A stretch of 64,000 bases of DNA from JAEXZL01 sp049943125. GTDB taxonomy: Bacteria; Bacillota; Clostridia; Clostridiales; Clostridiaceae. The stretch covers positions 558,001 to 622,000 of the forward strand of contig NZ_CP188040.1 of NCBI RefSeq assembly GCF_049943125.1, written 5' to 3'. The notes beneath the pieces were generated by a model, which saw only the letters and a list, made by a program, of their open reading frames with translations, was not told where the DNA came from and ran no database searches. The stretch's first letter is position 1. Each line of letters begins with the position of its first letter. The translations under genes were made by a program, and so were the position numbers. Shown here piece by piece: positions 17,414 through 26,638 of the stretch.

Positions 17414-18715
17414 CTATTTATTCAGCATTATTTCCAGAATAGCTCTATCTGTATTTTCATACCCCTTCTGGACTAAATCCCCAATATTTCGTATGGTTTT
17501 ATCTACATCATCATTAATTATTCCCTCCAGCCCTCCGGGCTGAATGCCCTTAACTGCAAGCATAGAGCACTGTATTGCTGCATTTACAGAGGTAGCTATC
17601 TTTAGGGCACAGCTGGACTTGGCTCCATCACATATAATCCCTGCCACATCAGCAAGCATATTGTTTATGGCACACTTTATACTGTCTAATTCATCCTTTA
17701 ATAGATAGGTCATTCCTGCTGCAGCTCCTGTAGATGCTGCTATTCCTGCTCCACAGATAGGTGAAAGCCTCCCCATAAATTCCTTGATATAAATGGTTAC
17801 TAAATTACTCAGGGCAACAGCTCTAATAAGCTCTTCATCACTCTTATTAAGCTCTCTAGCTAACACTGCCGGGGGCAAGGTACAGGTAATTCCCTGATTA
17901 CCACTGCCAGCTGTGGTCATAATGGGAAGACTACAGCCTGCCATTCTAGCATCAGAGGCTGCCGCCGTTTCTGCAACAATTTTATTTGCAAGACTGTTCT
18001 GTAGAGGATTGAATTCTATGCTGTTATAAATTTTTTCTCCTACCATAAGCCCCCATTGGTTAGATAGACCCTCCTGGGAAACTCTTTTATTCATATTTAT
18101 TCCTTCCAACAAAAAAGATATCTCCTGGAAAGGAATATTTTTTATAAAGCTGTAGATAGCATTTATAGAAAGGAAAGCCTCTCTCCTCTCATTCTTTCCC
18201 ATTTCATCATACTTATTATCAAGCTCAGGGTTAGTCCGCTCTTTAGAGTATATCGTCTCTCCATTCCGTTCCATTAAAATTATATTTGTATGGTCTCCTT
18301 GAATAACTACCCTTGTATTTTTATTTATACAGCTACAGATAACTTCAATATAAAGTTTTTCATCACCGTTATTAATACCTAAGGAAATTCTATTTTCTTC
18401 AAGGATTTTCTTTGCTTCTTGGTACCTATCTTCAGTTATCTCACTTAAAAGTCCTAGCCCTAGATGAGAATTTCTACATACTGCTCCTAAAGCCGATGCC
18501 ATTGCTGCGCCAGTAGTATCAGTTCCTGGAATACCAACTCCTAAGGCATTTTTTATAATATTTACACTTAATAATAAATGGATATTTTCTGGTATCTCAC
18601 CCAATAGCTCTGATGCCTTTGCTGTTGCATAAGCTATAGCCACAGGCTCTGTACATCCCAGGGCAGGCTTAACCTCTTCTTTTAAAAGCCCTATATAAAG
18701 CTTGTCTACATCCAC
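17414..18715 (-). CDS. cyuA: L-cysteine desulfidase / serine dehydratase-like protein (CyuA, UPF0597)
   Basis: The 433-residue protein starts at GTG after AAGGAGG. ALGCTEPVAIAYA near residue 20, GVGIPGTDTTGA near 56, GSGNQGITCTLPP near 270, SPICGAGIAASTGA near 315 and ICDGAKSSCALK near 360 are the conserved blocks of the CdsB/CyuA family, including the cysteines proposed to hold an iron-sulfur cluster. Members degrade L-cysteine to pyruvate, ammonia and sulfide in anaerobes. It is a single-gene unit with an unusually structured upstream region (an 18-bp palindrome and a 13-bp inverted repeat), suggesting dedicated regulation. Confidence 0.88.
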   Translation of the reverse strand: MDVDKLYIGLLKEEVKPALGCTEPVAIAYATAKASELLGEIPENIHLLLSVNIIKNALGVGIPGTDTTGAAMASALGAVCRNSHLGLGLLSEITEDRYQEAKKILEENRISLGINNGDEKLYIEVICSCINKNTRVVIQGDHTNIILMERNGETIYSKERTNPELDNKYDEMGKNERREAFLSINAIYSFIKNIPFQEISFLLEGINMNKRVSQEGLSNQWGLMVGEKIYNSIEFNPLQNSLANKIVAETAAASDARMAGCSLPIMTTAGSGNQGITCTLPPAVLARELNKSDEELIRAVALSNLVTIYIKEFMGRLSPICGAGIAASTGAAAGMTYLLKDELDSIKCAINNMLADVAGIICDGAKSSCALKIATSVNAAIQCSMLAVKGIQPGGLEGIINDDVDKTIRNIGDLVQKGYENTDRAILEIMLNK

Positions 18716-18771
18716 TGAAATTCCTCCTTAAAAACAATGCTATCTACTTAATTATATATAATCATCAGCTT

Positions 18772-18839
18772 ATTGTATACGTATACAATCACTGCTATTA
18801 TTAACTTACTAATTAAATTTGGCATTATTAGTAAGTTAA
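18772..18839 (-). promoter_or_regulatory. Palindrome and inverted repeat upstream of cyuA
   Basis: ATTGTATACGTATACAAT at 18772-18789 is a perfect 18-bp palindrome, like operators of FCD-type GntR regulators (GTATAC core). Farther upstream, TTAACTTACTAAT (18801-18813) and ATTAGTAAGTTAA (18827-18839) form a perfect 13-bp inverted repeat with a 13-base spacer. A TATAAT-like -10 for cyuA lies between the palindrome and the gene, so a bound protein would lie over or near the -35 region. The regulator is not encoded nearby. Confidence 0.55.
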
Positions 18840-18919
18840 CATTATCTCTCTATATTTATTAATCATTTCTTTCCTTTCTGCCACGTACTTTATAAATATA
18901 ATAAAATCAACAAATATGA

Positions 18920-18952
18920 AAAGACATGCTGAATTTTCTATTCAGCATGCCC
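18920..18952 (-). terminator. Terminator of the GH1 gene
   Basis: CATGCTGAA (18925-18933) pairs with TTCAGCATG (18941-18949); a short T-rich tail follows on the minus strand. Confidence 0.7.
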
Positions 18953-18960
18953 ATTCTTTA

Positions 18961-20370
18961 TTAAAGCTCTTCTCCCCTAGTTTCAATAATATGTTTATAC
19001 CAGTAAAAGGATAGCTTTTTCTTCCTATTATAATTATTCTTATGATCAACATAAATAAAGCCGTATTGCTTTTTATAACCATTAAGCCAGCTTAAAAGGT
19101 CAATTACCGACCAGGCATAATAGCCCTTTAAATTAATTCCCTCTCCAATAGCTGTCTTTACTGCCTTTAAATGTTCTTTAATATAGTTTATTCTAGGTAC
19201 ATCTACTATTTCTCCCTGGATAATCGGGTCCTCATCTCCTAAGCCATTTTCTGTTATATATAGCTTAATATCTCCATAACGCTCCTTCAGCATCCTGAGC
19301 CCTTGAAGGAAGCCTTCAGGAGATATTTCCCAACCCCATTTTGTGTAAACCTTGTCCTCCATCATTACAGTTTTATAAGCTCCATCAAAGGATACATTGC
19401 CAGGAGCACCAGTGGACTTTTCTCTTCCTGTGGCCACAGAATCTGCAGAAGCTGTGTTTTTTGCCACTCTCTTAGGCTGATAATAATTCAAGCCTATAAA
19501 ATCATTCAAGGGTGCTGCTTCTGCTATTTCATTAAGCTCACTGGCAGTCCAATCGGGAGTCCATCCATTCTTCTCTATGATATCTACTACATATTCAGGA
19601 TATTTTCCTTTTAATATTGGATCATAATACCAATTCAACTCAAATTCATTAGAATGATCAGCTGCCCAAATATTATCTTTATTATCATCAATACTGAAGG
19701 CTGGGGAAAACACATGAGTTATTCCTATTTCCCCATACTGATTTAATCTTTTATATTCCTTTATGGCCCTTCCATGGGCAAGAAATACATTATGGGTAGC
19801 CTGGAAATATTTCTTAGGGTCATTTACAATTCCTGGCGGATGTGCCCCTGCGAGATAGCCATGAGCACAAAAAACTACGGTCTCATTAAAGGTAATCCAG
19901 TGTTTAACCCTATCTCCAAAAGCCTCAAAGCAGACACGAGCATATTCTACAAAAGCTTCTACAGTATTTTTGTTTGTCCACCCTCCTGCCTCCTCCAAAA
20001 CTTGAGGCAAGTCCCAATGGTATAGAGTTACAAAGGGAACTATGCCATGCTTTAAGCACTCATTGATAAGATTGTTGTAAAATTCAATTCCTTTTTCGTT
20101 AACCTCTCCCTGTCCATTGGGAATAATTCTAGGCCACGAAATAGAGAATCTATAGGATTCTAAACCCATTTCTGCCATGAGTCCTATATCTTCCACATAC
20201 CTATGATAATGATCTACAGCTATGTCTCCATTGGTGCCTTCAAATGTCTTTCCTGGAAGCTTGGAAAAAACATCCCAGTTTGAAAGACCTTTTCCATCCT
20301 CATTCCACGCTCCTTCCACCTGATAAGAAGCCGATGCTGCACCAAAAAGAAAATCCTTTGGAAATTTCAT
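18961..20370 (-). CDS. GH1 glycosidase, probably 6-phospho-beta-glucosidase
   Basis: The 469-residue protein is a complete glycoside hydrolase family 1 enzyme: FLFGAASASYQVEGA at the N-terminus, acid/base Glu163 in TFNE, and nucleophile Glu374 in ITENG. The region SWLNGYKKQYGFIYVD places Ser427, Lys434 and Tyr436 in the S-x6-K-x-Y arrangement that binds the sugar phosphate in 6-phospho-beta-glucosidases and -galactosidases, where plain beta-glucosidases carry a Glu-Trp instead. It therefore likely cleaves phosphorylated disaccharides delivered by a PTS. No PTS gene adjoins it; PTS permeases lie 12-20 kb away. ATG after TAAGGAGG. No LicT-type RNA target was seen upstream. Confidence 0.88.
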   Translation of the reverse strand: MKFPKDFLFGAASASYQVEGAWNEDGKGLSNWDVFSKLPGKTFEGTNGDIAVDHYHRYVEDIGLMAEMGLESYRFSISWPRIIPNGQGEVNEKGIEFYNNLINECLKHGIVPFVTLYHWDLPQVLEEAGGWTNKNTVEAFVEYARVCFEAFGDRVKHWITFNETVVFCAHGYLAGAHPPGIVNDPKKYFQATHNVFLAHGRAIKEYKRLNQYGEIGITHVFSPAFSIDDNKDNIWAADHSNEFELNWYYDPILKGKYPEYVVDIIEKNGWTPDWTASELNEIAEAAPLNDFIGLNYYQPKRVAKNTASADSVATGREKSTGAPGNVSFDGAYKTVMMEDKVYTKWGWEISPEGFLQGLRMLKERYGDIKLYITENGLGDEDPIIQGEIVDVPRINYIKEHLKAVKTAIGEGINLKGYYAWSVIDLLSWLNGYKKQYGFIYVDHKNNYNRKKKLSFYWYKHIIETRGEEL

Positions 20371-20593
20371 ATTTACCTCCTTAGCTTATGCTGTATAACA
20401 GCAGTGATATTATCTTACTAGCAACAACAATGCCAATAATTATGTTTACTATTGAATCTATTGTAATGTAGTGTTTTAAGTAAATAAAGGTATATTCTTC
20501 AATATTAATTTTTTATTTACTCTTAAGTGGATATACACAATAGCCTTCTTTTTATACACATTTTCACTATTTATACAGATTAACATTTAATAA

Positions 20594-21529
20594 TTAGTAA
20601 ACATCCTCCATCTGCTCACTGTTTATCCTCATAGGTCTTTTTTCCGGCAACTGAGTTATTATTACTGCTGAGAATATCAACAGACAACCTATAAATTCTC
20701 TTTCCGTAAAGATTTCATTAAGTATTATAAAGCCCCCTAGGGCTGCAAAAACCGATTCTAAGCTGAGGAGCAGTGAGCTAACAGAAGGGTCAGTTCCTTT
20801 CTGTCCTATAATCTGCAGGGTATAAGCAACTCCTCCTGATAAGGCACCAGCATATAGGATCGGCAGCCATGCCTGAAGTATTGAAGCTATATTAGGACTT
20901 TCAAAGATTACCATGGGTATTATTGAAAGAATTCCACAGGTAAAGAACTGAATACAGGACATAATAACCCCATCTACTAAGGGTGAATAACGATCTATTA
21001 TTAATATATGAATGGAAAATATAAAAGCACAAAGCACTACTAATATGTCCCCCTTGTTAATGGTGAACCCATCATTTATACATAAAAGATACATCCCTAT
21101 AACAGCTATCAATACTCCCACCCATACTTTCACCGATACTTTTCTTCTACTGATTATACCTAGCAAGGGCACTATCACTATATAAAGTGCTGTGATGAAG
21201 CCTGCTTTTCCAGCAGTGGTATATTGAAGACCAATTTGCTGAAGAGAACTAGCAGCAAACAAAGCGATTCCACATAATACTCCTCCAACAATAAGATTTC
21301 TCCTATTCTCTACTGTTATAACTTGGGGCCTTATATTTTTCCTCCTATCAATGGAATTCCTAAATAGAATATAAATAACAAGAACTATCCCTGCAATTAA
21401 AATTCTAACGGCATTAAAGGTAAAGGGCTCTACATAATCCATACCAACACTTTGCGCTACGAAGGCAAAGCCCCAGATCATAGCTGCGGCTATCAACATA
21501 ATATTACTGCGTACTTTTCTCTGATTCAT
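20594..21529 (-). CDS. EamA/DMT-family metabolite exporter
   Basis: The start is placed at the ATG at 21529, preceded by AGGAG; a longer frame to 21613 has no ribosome site. The 311-residue membrane protein has ten predicted hydrophobic segments in two EamA repeats, beginning MLIAAAMIWGFAFVAQSVGM, with LQQIGLQYTTAGKAGFITALYIVIVPL in the first repeat and SLLLSLESVFAALGGFIILNE near the end of the second. This is the drug/metabolite transporter superfamily; the substrate is not deducible. It is transcribed alone and divergently from the chromate transporter pair. Confidence 0.88.
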   Translation of the reverse strand: MNQRKVRSNIMLIAAAMIWGFAFVAQSVGMDYVEPFTFNAVRILIAGIVLVIYILFRNSIDRRKNIRPQVITVENRRNLIVGGVLCGIALFAASSLQQIGLQYTTAGKAGFITALYIVIVPLLGIISRRKVSVKVWVGVLIAVIGMYLLCINDGFTINKGDILVVLCAFIFSIHILIIDRYSPLVDGVIMSCIQFFTCGILSIIPMVIFESPNIASILQAWLPILYAGALSGGVAYTLQIIGQKGTDPSVSSLLLSLESVFAALGGFIILNEIFTEREFIGCLLIFSAVIITQLPEKRPMRINSEQMEDVY

Positions 21530-21691
21530 CGCACTACTCCTATAATTAATTTTTATAATATCCATTTTATCACATGGCAAAGAAAACCAACACACTGTTT
21601 TTATTAAATCCATACAAAGCTACCATGGGTGGTAAATTTTGCTGTATAATAATATTATTGTAGAAATACACCCTTATACGGAGGATAATTT

Positions 21692-22231
21692 ATGAAGCAT
21701 TATTTAGATTTATTTATGGTATTTTTCAAAATTGGCGCCTTTACTCTTGGTGGTGGCTACGCTATGGTACCTTTAATCCAGAAGGAGGTAGTTGATAATA
21801 AGGGCTGGCTTCAAAAAGAAGAATTTATAGATACCTTAGCATTAGCTCAATCATCTCCAGGACCAATAGCTATTAACACTGCAGTTTTTGTTGGCTTTAA
21901 AGATTCAGGAGTATTAGGAGCATTAATAACAACCTTAGGTTCAGTACTCCCTTCCTTTACTATAATACTGATCATCGCATTATTTTTTAGAGATATCAGA
22001 GATAACATATATGTGGACAAGGCCTTTAAGGGTATTCGTCCTGCTATTGTAGCCCTTATAGTTGCCCCTGTTATTACTATGAGCAAGTCTATAGGCCTTA
22101 AAAGTCTTAAGCTGCTCATCCCTGTAGCTTCAGCCCTACTTATAGCCTATGGCGGAATATCACCAATTATAGTGATTCTCATAGCCGCTGCCGGTGGTAT
22201 TATTTATGGTAAAGTTAAGGAGGGTAAATAG
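21692..22231 (+). CDS. Short-chain chromate transporter subunit A
   Basis: The 179-residue protein is one half of a CHR-family carrier, beginning with DLFMVFFKIGAFTLGGGYAMVPLIQKEVV and containing LAQSSPGPIAINTAVFVG, the family signature. Short-chain CHR proteins work as pairs of homologous halves with opposite membrane orientation. The second half follows immediately: its ATG starts right after this stop codon. Despite the family name the natural substrate in clostridia is uncertain (chromate or sulfate-like anions). Preceded by GGAGG. Confidence 0.9.
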   Translation: MKHYLDLFMVFFKIGAFTLGGGYAMVPLIQKEVVDNKGWLQKEEFIDTLALAQSSPGPIAINTAVFVGFKDSGVLGALITTLGSVLPSFTIILIIALFFRDIRDNIYVDKAFKGIRPAIVALIVAPVITMSKSIGLKSLKLLIPVASALLIAYGGISPIIVILIAAAGGIIYGKVKEGK

Positions 22232-22753
22232 ATGAACCTTTTTATACAAATTTTCATTTCATTTTTCAAGGTAGGTCTCTTCAGCTTTGGTGGAGGCTAT
22301 GCCATGCTTCCTCTTATCAGAGAAGAGGTGGTAGGTCATGGATGGGTCACCGTCAGTGAATTTACAGATATAATTGCTATCTCTCAAATAACCCCTGGAC
22401 CAATAGCTATAAATAGCGCTACCTACATAGGCTATACTGCCACAAATTCCTTTTTCGGCTCTGTGGTTGCTACCCTAGGAGTAATATTGCCGTCGATGAT
22501 AATAATGACTCTAATATCCATCTTCTTTATGAAGTTTAAAAACAATAAGTATGTTGATTACGCCTTTATAGGTATCCGTCCAGCAGTAATAGGCTTAATA
22601 GCAGCAGCGGCTCTGACTCTTATTAACAAAGAAAACTTTATTGACCTTACAAGTATATTATTTTTTATTGGTGCTTTTATAGCTGCCTTAAAAAAGGTGG
22701 ACCCAATTTTATTAATTGTAATAGTGGCAGTACTTGGTATAATCATCTATTAA
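22232..22753 (+). CDS. Short-chain chromate transporter subunit B
   Basis: The 173-residue partner repeats the pattern FISFFKVGLFSFGGGYAMLPLIREEVV and ISQITPGPIAINSATYIGY. It begins directly after the stop of the first half, so the two are co-translated and presumably form a heterodimer in the membrane. A shared hairpin terminator follows, facing the ktrA gene. Confidence 0.9.
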   Translation: MNLFIQIFISFFKVGLFSFGGGYAMLPLIREEVVGHGWVTVSEFTDIIAISQITPGPIAINSATYIGYTATNSFFGSVVATLGVILPSMIIMTLISIFFMKFKNNKYVDYAFIGIRPAVIGLIAAAALTLINKENFIDLTSILFFIGAFIAALKKVDPILLIVIVAVLGIIIY

Positions 22754-22813
22754 CTTCTTAGTCAATAGCTCTTCCACAAATATTAAAATTGTTGCTTTAC
22801 TGAAGGCAACTAA

Positions 22814-22862
22814 AAAAAGGGCTTAGCCTGCGATTTTTTCAATCAAAAGCGATAGCCCTTAT
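22814..22862. terminator. Terminator between the chromate pair and ktrA
   Basis: AAGGGCT (22817-22823) pairs with AGCCCTT (22854-22860) over a long loop, with an A-run before and T-rich sequence after. Weaker than most in the window. Confidence 0.55.
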
Positions 22863-22877
22863 TAACTACTTATGCCA

Positions 22878-23546
22878 CTAATCTAAATTCTTAGCGAGCC
22901 TTGCTATATTAGCCTTTTTGCCAATAACCACTATAACATCCCCATCTTCAAGAATCATATCTGGATCAAACTCAATCAATGGCGTGCCATCATGAATAAT
23001 AGCTATAACATTCAAGCTGTATTTCTTCCTTATATTCATTTCCTGAAGACTATGACCATGACATCTTTCAGAAACCTTAAGCTCACTGATTTCATATTCC
23101 TCTGAAAGCTCTATATAATCCATAACCCTATGAGCTGTGAGAGTACTAGCCAGACGAATTGCTCTATCTCGCTCAGGGTACACTACCTCCGCCCCCATCC
23201 TATCCAGCACCTTACCATGGTCAGCACTTATGGCTTTAGATATAACCCTTGGAACACCAAGCTCTATAACATTTACCGTTACTAGTATACTTACCTCTAT
23301 AGTTTCACCGATGCACACAACAACCGTTTCACAATTTTGAACTCCAGCCTCTATTAAAGCCTTTTTATCAAGGTGAGGAACTACTAAAGCGTGAGATACT
23401 TTGTCCTGTATCATCTGAATTTTATTTTCATTACTGTCTAAAACTAAAACCTCATGTCCTGCATCTGCAAGAGCCTCAGCTAAAGCTGTCCCAAAACGGC
23501 CTAGACCTATAATACCAAAGGGTATTGTTGATTTATGATTTAACAT
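22878..23546 (-). CDS. ktrA: Potassium channel regulatory subunit KtrA/TrkA
   Basis: The 222-residue cytoplasmic protein has an RCK_N nucleotide-binding domain beginning FGIIGLGRFGTALAEALADAG (Rossmann GxGxxG) and an acidic LVLDSNENK strand end, then an RCK_C domain from about residue 140 (ISELKVSERCHGHSLQEMNIRKKYSLNVIAI, ending DGDVIVVIG). KtrA rings gate the KtrB potassium pore with ATP/ADP and, in several Firmicutes, are inhibited by cyclic di-AMP bound to RCK_C. It follows the KtrB gene with an 11-base gap on the same strand, so the complete uptake system is encoded here. Confidence 0.93.
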   Translation of the reverse strand: MLNHKSTIPFGIIGLGRFGTALAEALADAGHEVLVLDSNENKIQMIQDKVSHALVVPHLDKKALIEAGVQNCETVVVCIGETIEVSILVTVNVIELGVPRVISKAISADHGKVLDRMGAEVVYPERDRAIRLASTLTAHRVMDYIELSEEYEISELKVSERCHGHSLQEMNIRKKYSLNVIAIIHDGTPLIEFDPDMILEDGDVIVVIGKKANIARLAKNLD

Positions 23547-23557
23547 TTTTTATTCTC

Positions 23558-24853
23558 CTATCCAATTGTAATTCTTTCTTCGGCATAAGAAACGCCTGTG
23601 GAATTTTTATATACCCAAATACTAGCCATGGTAAGAGGCCCAAGCCTTCCAAAAAACATGGTTAATACTAGCAATAATTTACTTAAATCATGAAGGCCTG
23701 GTGTTATACCTGTGGATAATCCCACAGTACCAAAGCCAGAAACCACCTCAAAAAGCACCTGTATAAAGGTTAGATTAGGTTCTATTATGCTTATAAAAAA
23801 AGTAATTATACATACTAAGACCATAGCTAATGCTGTTATAACAAAAGCTTTGATTATACTCTCATTTGGTATTTTTCTTCTAAAGGCTGTACAGGATTTA
23901 TTAGTGGATAGAGAATATACACTCTTGAAAATCGTGAATGCTGTAGTCGTCTTTATACCACCACCAGTAGAACCAGGAGAAGCACCAATGAACATCAGTA
24001 TAATAAGAACAAATAGACCTGCATTACTAAAGGTACCTAAAGGATATGTACTAAATCCAGCGGTTCTTGCAGAGGTACTATGGAAAAATGCTCCAAGCCA
24101 GGTTATATCCTCAGTCCCCTTTAAAAGTACGGTACCTACCAGGAGCAAGGCTCCTGTCATTGTTAGTACAATTTTTGAATGCATGGAAAGATTCTTAAAA
24201 GACTTTTTATCTACTATTTCCTTTATTACATAAAAGCCCAAGCCTCCGAAGATAATGAGAAAACAAGTTGTCAGATTCAAAAGGACATTATCTCTGTACG
24301 GTATAAGATTTTGAAGTCCGCCTAATATATCAAAGCCCGAATTATTAAAGGCAGCTACAGAATGGAATGCACTTATACCCAAAGCACTAAGGGGTGGATA
24401 ATCCTTAACAAAAACCATAAAGCTTAGTATCAGTCCAATTCCTTCAAAGAAAAGTGTCATAAAAAGCACTGATTTTACTAGCTTGACCACTCCCTGAAGG
24501 GTATCCGCATTCATACCTTCCTTTAAGAGTACCCTCTCCTTTAAGCCTATCTTCTTACCTGTTAAAAGAATAAAGGCTGCTCCTGCTGAAGTAACTCCCA
24601 AGCCTCCCACTTGTATAAGTAAAGCCACCACTGTTCGTCCAAATACATTAAAATGATCTGCTGTATCAACGGCTATGAGTCCTGTAACGCACACAGCACT
24701 TGTGGAGGTAAATAAGGCATCCACAAAGCTTACATGAACTCCCGGATTTCTACTGATGGGCATGTACAAAAGAAATGCACCAACTAAGATAACAGCAGCA
24801 AAACCAATAACTATAATCCTTCCTGGACTCCACTTAAATTTTTTCTGCATCAT
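23558..24853 (-). CDS. ktrB: Potassium uptake membrane subunit KtrB/TrkH
   Basis: The 431-residue membrane protein shows the four pore repeats of the SKT superfamily with their filter glycines: TSTSAVCVTGL (about 47-57), AAFNNSGFD (about 166), STSARTAGFST (about 258) and VSGFGTVGLSTG (about 376). About eight full membrane helices surround them. It transports potassium (often with sodium) together with the KtrA ring encoded directly downstream. Length is standard for KtrB. The gene is divergent from a KdpD-like kinase, with a 226-base gap that may hold shared control sites. No cyclic di-AMP (ydaO-type) riboswitch was found in the leader. Confidence 0.93.
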   Translation of the reverse strand: MMQKKFKWSPGRIIVIGFAAVILVGAFLLYMPISRNPGVHVSFVDALFTSTSAVCVTGLIAVDTADHFNVFGRTVVALLIQVGGLGVTSAGAAFILLTGKKIGLKERVLLKEGMNADTLQGVVKLVKSVLFMTLFFEGIGLILSFMVFVKDYPPLSALGISAFHSVAAFNNSGFDILGGLQNLIPYRDNVLLNLTTCFLIIFGGLGFYVIKEIVDKKSFKNLSMHSKIVLTMTGALLLVGTVLLKGTEDITWLGAFFHSTSARTAGFSTYPLGTFSNAGLFVLIILMFIGASPGSTGGGIKTTTAFTIFKSVYSLSTNKSCTAFRRKIPNESIIKAFVITALAMVLVCIITFFISIIEPNLTFIQVLFEVVSGFGTVGLSTGITPGLHDLSKLLLVLTMFFGRLGPLTMASIWVYKNSTGVSYAEERITIG

Positions 24854-24970
24854 TCTCTCCTAAAAATTAAAATCTATTTGTGTATAATTTCCAATATATA
24901 ATTTATTGTCTACTATCATTCTTATACGACTTCATATATATTATCACCCTAAAAGAATTTAAACAATATA

Positions 24971-24989
24971 TATCGTTATTTCTTAACGA
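24971..24989. promoter_or_regulatory. Inverted repeat between ktrB and the kdpD-like gene
   Basis: ATCGTTA-tttct-TAACGAT lies roughly midway in the divergent region (118 bases from ktrB and 91 from the kinase start). A response regulator encoded next door could bind such a site; this is inference. A TATAAT sequence for the kinase gene occurs at about 25021-25028. Confidence 0.4.
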
Positions 24990-25079
24990 TTTCTTTATAG
25001 GTTAATTAAGTAACAACCTATAATATAATGTATAATAATTTTATGAGCTATTTATCATTTAATTCTGGAGGTACTTTTT

Positions 25080-26636
25080 ATGAATTTCCTTATTAATAGA
25101 TTTAACCGACCTATTAAGGATTTTTTATCAACCATTTCAATACTTATTACTGCTACAGCTCTGTCAGGTTTTCTTATCAATATAACAGAAAATACTAGCA
25201 ATGCCATAACCCTATATTTTTTAGCAGTGTTATGCGTTTCTAGAATTACTAGCGGTTACTTTTGGGGCATCATTTCTTCTATAATAGGTCTTATAGGTAT
25301 TAATTATTATTTTACTTATCCCTATTTTGTTTTAGATTTTACTGAATATGGCTACCCTGTCACCTTTTTAGGAATGCTTATAGCCTCCCTAATAACCAGT
25401 ACCTCCACAGTAAAAATCAAAAAAGATGCAGAAATTTCTTCCTTAAAAGAAAAAAGAACTGAACAGCTATATGAGATCAATAAAACACTCTTAATAACTC
25501 GTGGTCTTGAAAATATAATGTCTATAACCGTAGAATATTTAAACAAGCTTTTTACTTTGCCCGTAGTATTTTACTCTGATTTATATTCTGATAGTGAAAA
25601 AAACGTCGAGGCAAACATTCCTAGCTTATCATCCTTCAAGGTTTGCTACAGCAGAGAAGAGGACAAGGACTTCTTTAGCAAAGGTGAGGAATTAAGTTCT
25701 GCTGTTAACTGCTATAATTCTCGTCAGCTTTATATAAATGACGCTTCCCCCTATCCAGTAGGTATATATTTCCCTGTTACCATTCAAGATAACATCCTAG
25801 GAGTTATAGGTATTCTTCAAAACTCTAAAAGTGATTCTAGTAAAGCTACTATTGAACTCACTGATATGATTCTTTCTCAGGTAGCAATGGCCTTAGAGAG
25901 GCAGCGTCTATCGGACAAGCAGAGAGAAATTGTCGTTGAATCAGAAAAAGAAAAAATGAGAGGTAATTTATTACGATCTGTGTCTCATGATTTAAGGACA
26001 CCTCTTACAGGAATAATTGGAGCAACCTCAGCACTCTTAGATAATAAAAAGTATATTGATAGAGAAACAGAAAAAAATCTCCTTCTAGGAATATACGATG
26101 ACTCTAATTGGCTTATCAGACTGGTAGAAAACCTACTGTCTGTTACAAGAATAAATGAAAGTGCAACGACTCTTGCTAAAGCACCAGAGGTGGTGGAAGA
26201 GATTGTTGCTGAATCGGTTCAACGGGTAAAAAAGCGTTTTCCTACAAGTCCTATAAAAGTCAAAGTACCAGAAGAATTTTTGATGGTTCCCATGGATGCA
26301 GTTCTTATCGAGCAGGTTATTATAAATCTACTGGAAAACGCCATAAAATACTCTGGTCCTGATGCTTCTGTGCTTTTGGAGGTCTATGTAGAAGGAAAAA
26401 ATGCTGTGTTTAATGTAAAAGACAATGGAAAAGGAATCCCTAAAGATATACTCCCTCAATTATTCAAGTCCTCTACTATTAAGAAAGGGAGTAGCTCTGA
26501 TTCTTCCAGAGGCCTTGGAATTGGACTCTCTATATGTAAAACCATTGTTAATGTCCATGGAGGAGAAATATCTGCACAAAATAACCTTGATGGTGGGGCA
26601 ACATTCACCTTTACACTGCCCTTAGAGGAGGAATAA
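25080..26636 (+). CDS. KdpD-like sensor histidine kinase lacking the N-terminal Kdp/Usp part
   Basis: This 518-residue kinase equals only the C-terminal half of a canonical KdpD (about 900 residues). Residues 15-110 hold four close-packed membrane helices with NYYFTYPYFVLDFTEYGYPVTF, the DUF4118 signature of KdpD. Then come a GAF-like region (about 130-275), the phospho-acceptor helix SHDLRTPLTG with His303, and an ATPase domain with KDNGKGIP and GLGIGLSICK. The missing part is the KdpD domain plus Usp domain, which in staphylococci binds cyclic di-AMP. The gene is followed two bases later by a KdpE-like regulator. No kdpFABC pump is in the window; instead it adjoins ktrAB. Confidence 0.9.
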   Translation: MNFLINRFNRPIKDFLSTISILITATALSGFLINITENTSNAITLYFLAVLCVSRITSGYFWGIISSIIGLIGINYYFTYPYFVLDFTEYGYPVTFLGMLIASLITSTSTVKIKKDAEISSLKEKRTEQLYEINKTLLITRGLENIMSITVEYLNKLFTLPVVFYSDLYSDSEKNVEANIPSLSSFKVCYSREEDKDFFSKGEELSSAVNCYNSRQLYINDASPYPVGIYFPVTIQDNILGVIGILQNSKSDSSKATIELTDMILSQVAMALERQRLSDKQREIVVESEKEKMRGNLLRSVSHDLRTPLTGIIGATSALLDNKKYIDRETEKNLLLGIYDDSNWLIRLVENLLSVTRINESATTLAKAPEVVEEIVAESVQRVKKRFPTSPIKVKVPEEFLMVPMDAVLIEQVIINLLENAIKYSGPDASVLLEVYVEGKNAVFNVKDNGKGIPKDILPQLFKSSTIKKGSSSDSSRGLGIGLSICKTIVNVHGGEISAQNNLDGGATFTFTLPLEEE

Positions 26637-26638
26637 TT

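Noticed and set aside
20371..20593. A LicT-type RNA antiterminator ahead of the GH1 gene.
   Set aside because: No GGATTGTTAC-like string or leader terminator is present.
24854..25079. A c-di-AMP (ydaO) riboswitch upstream of ktrB, as found in some Firmicutes.
   Set aside because: The gap is too AT-rich and lacks the conserved ydaO core strings on either strand.
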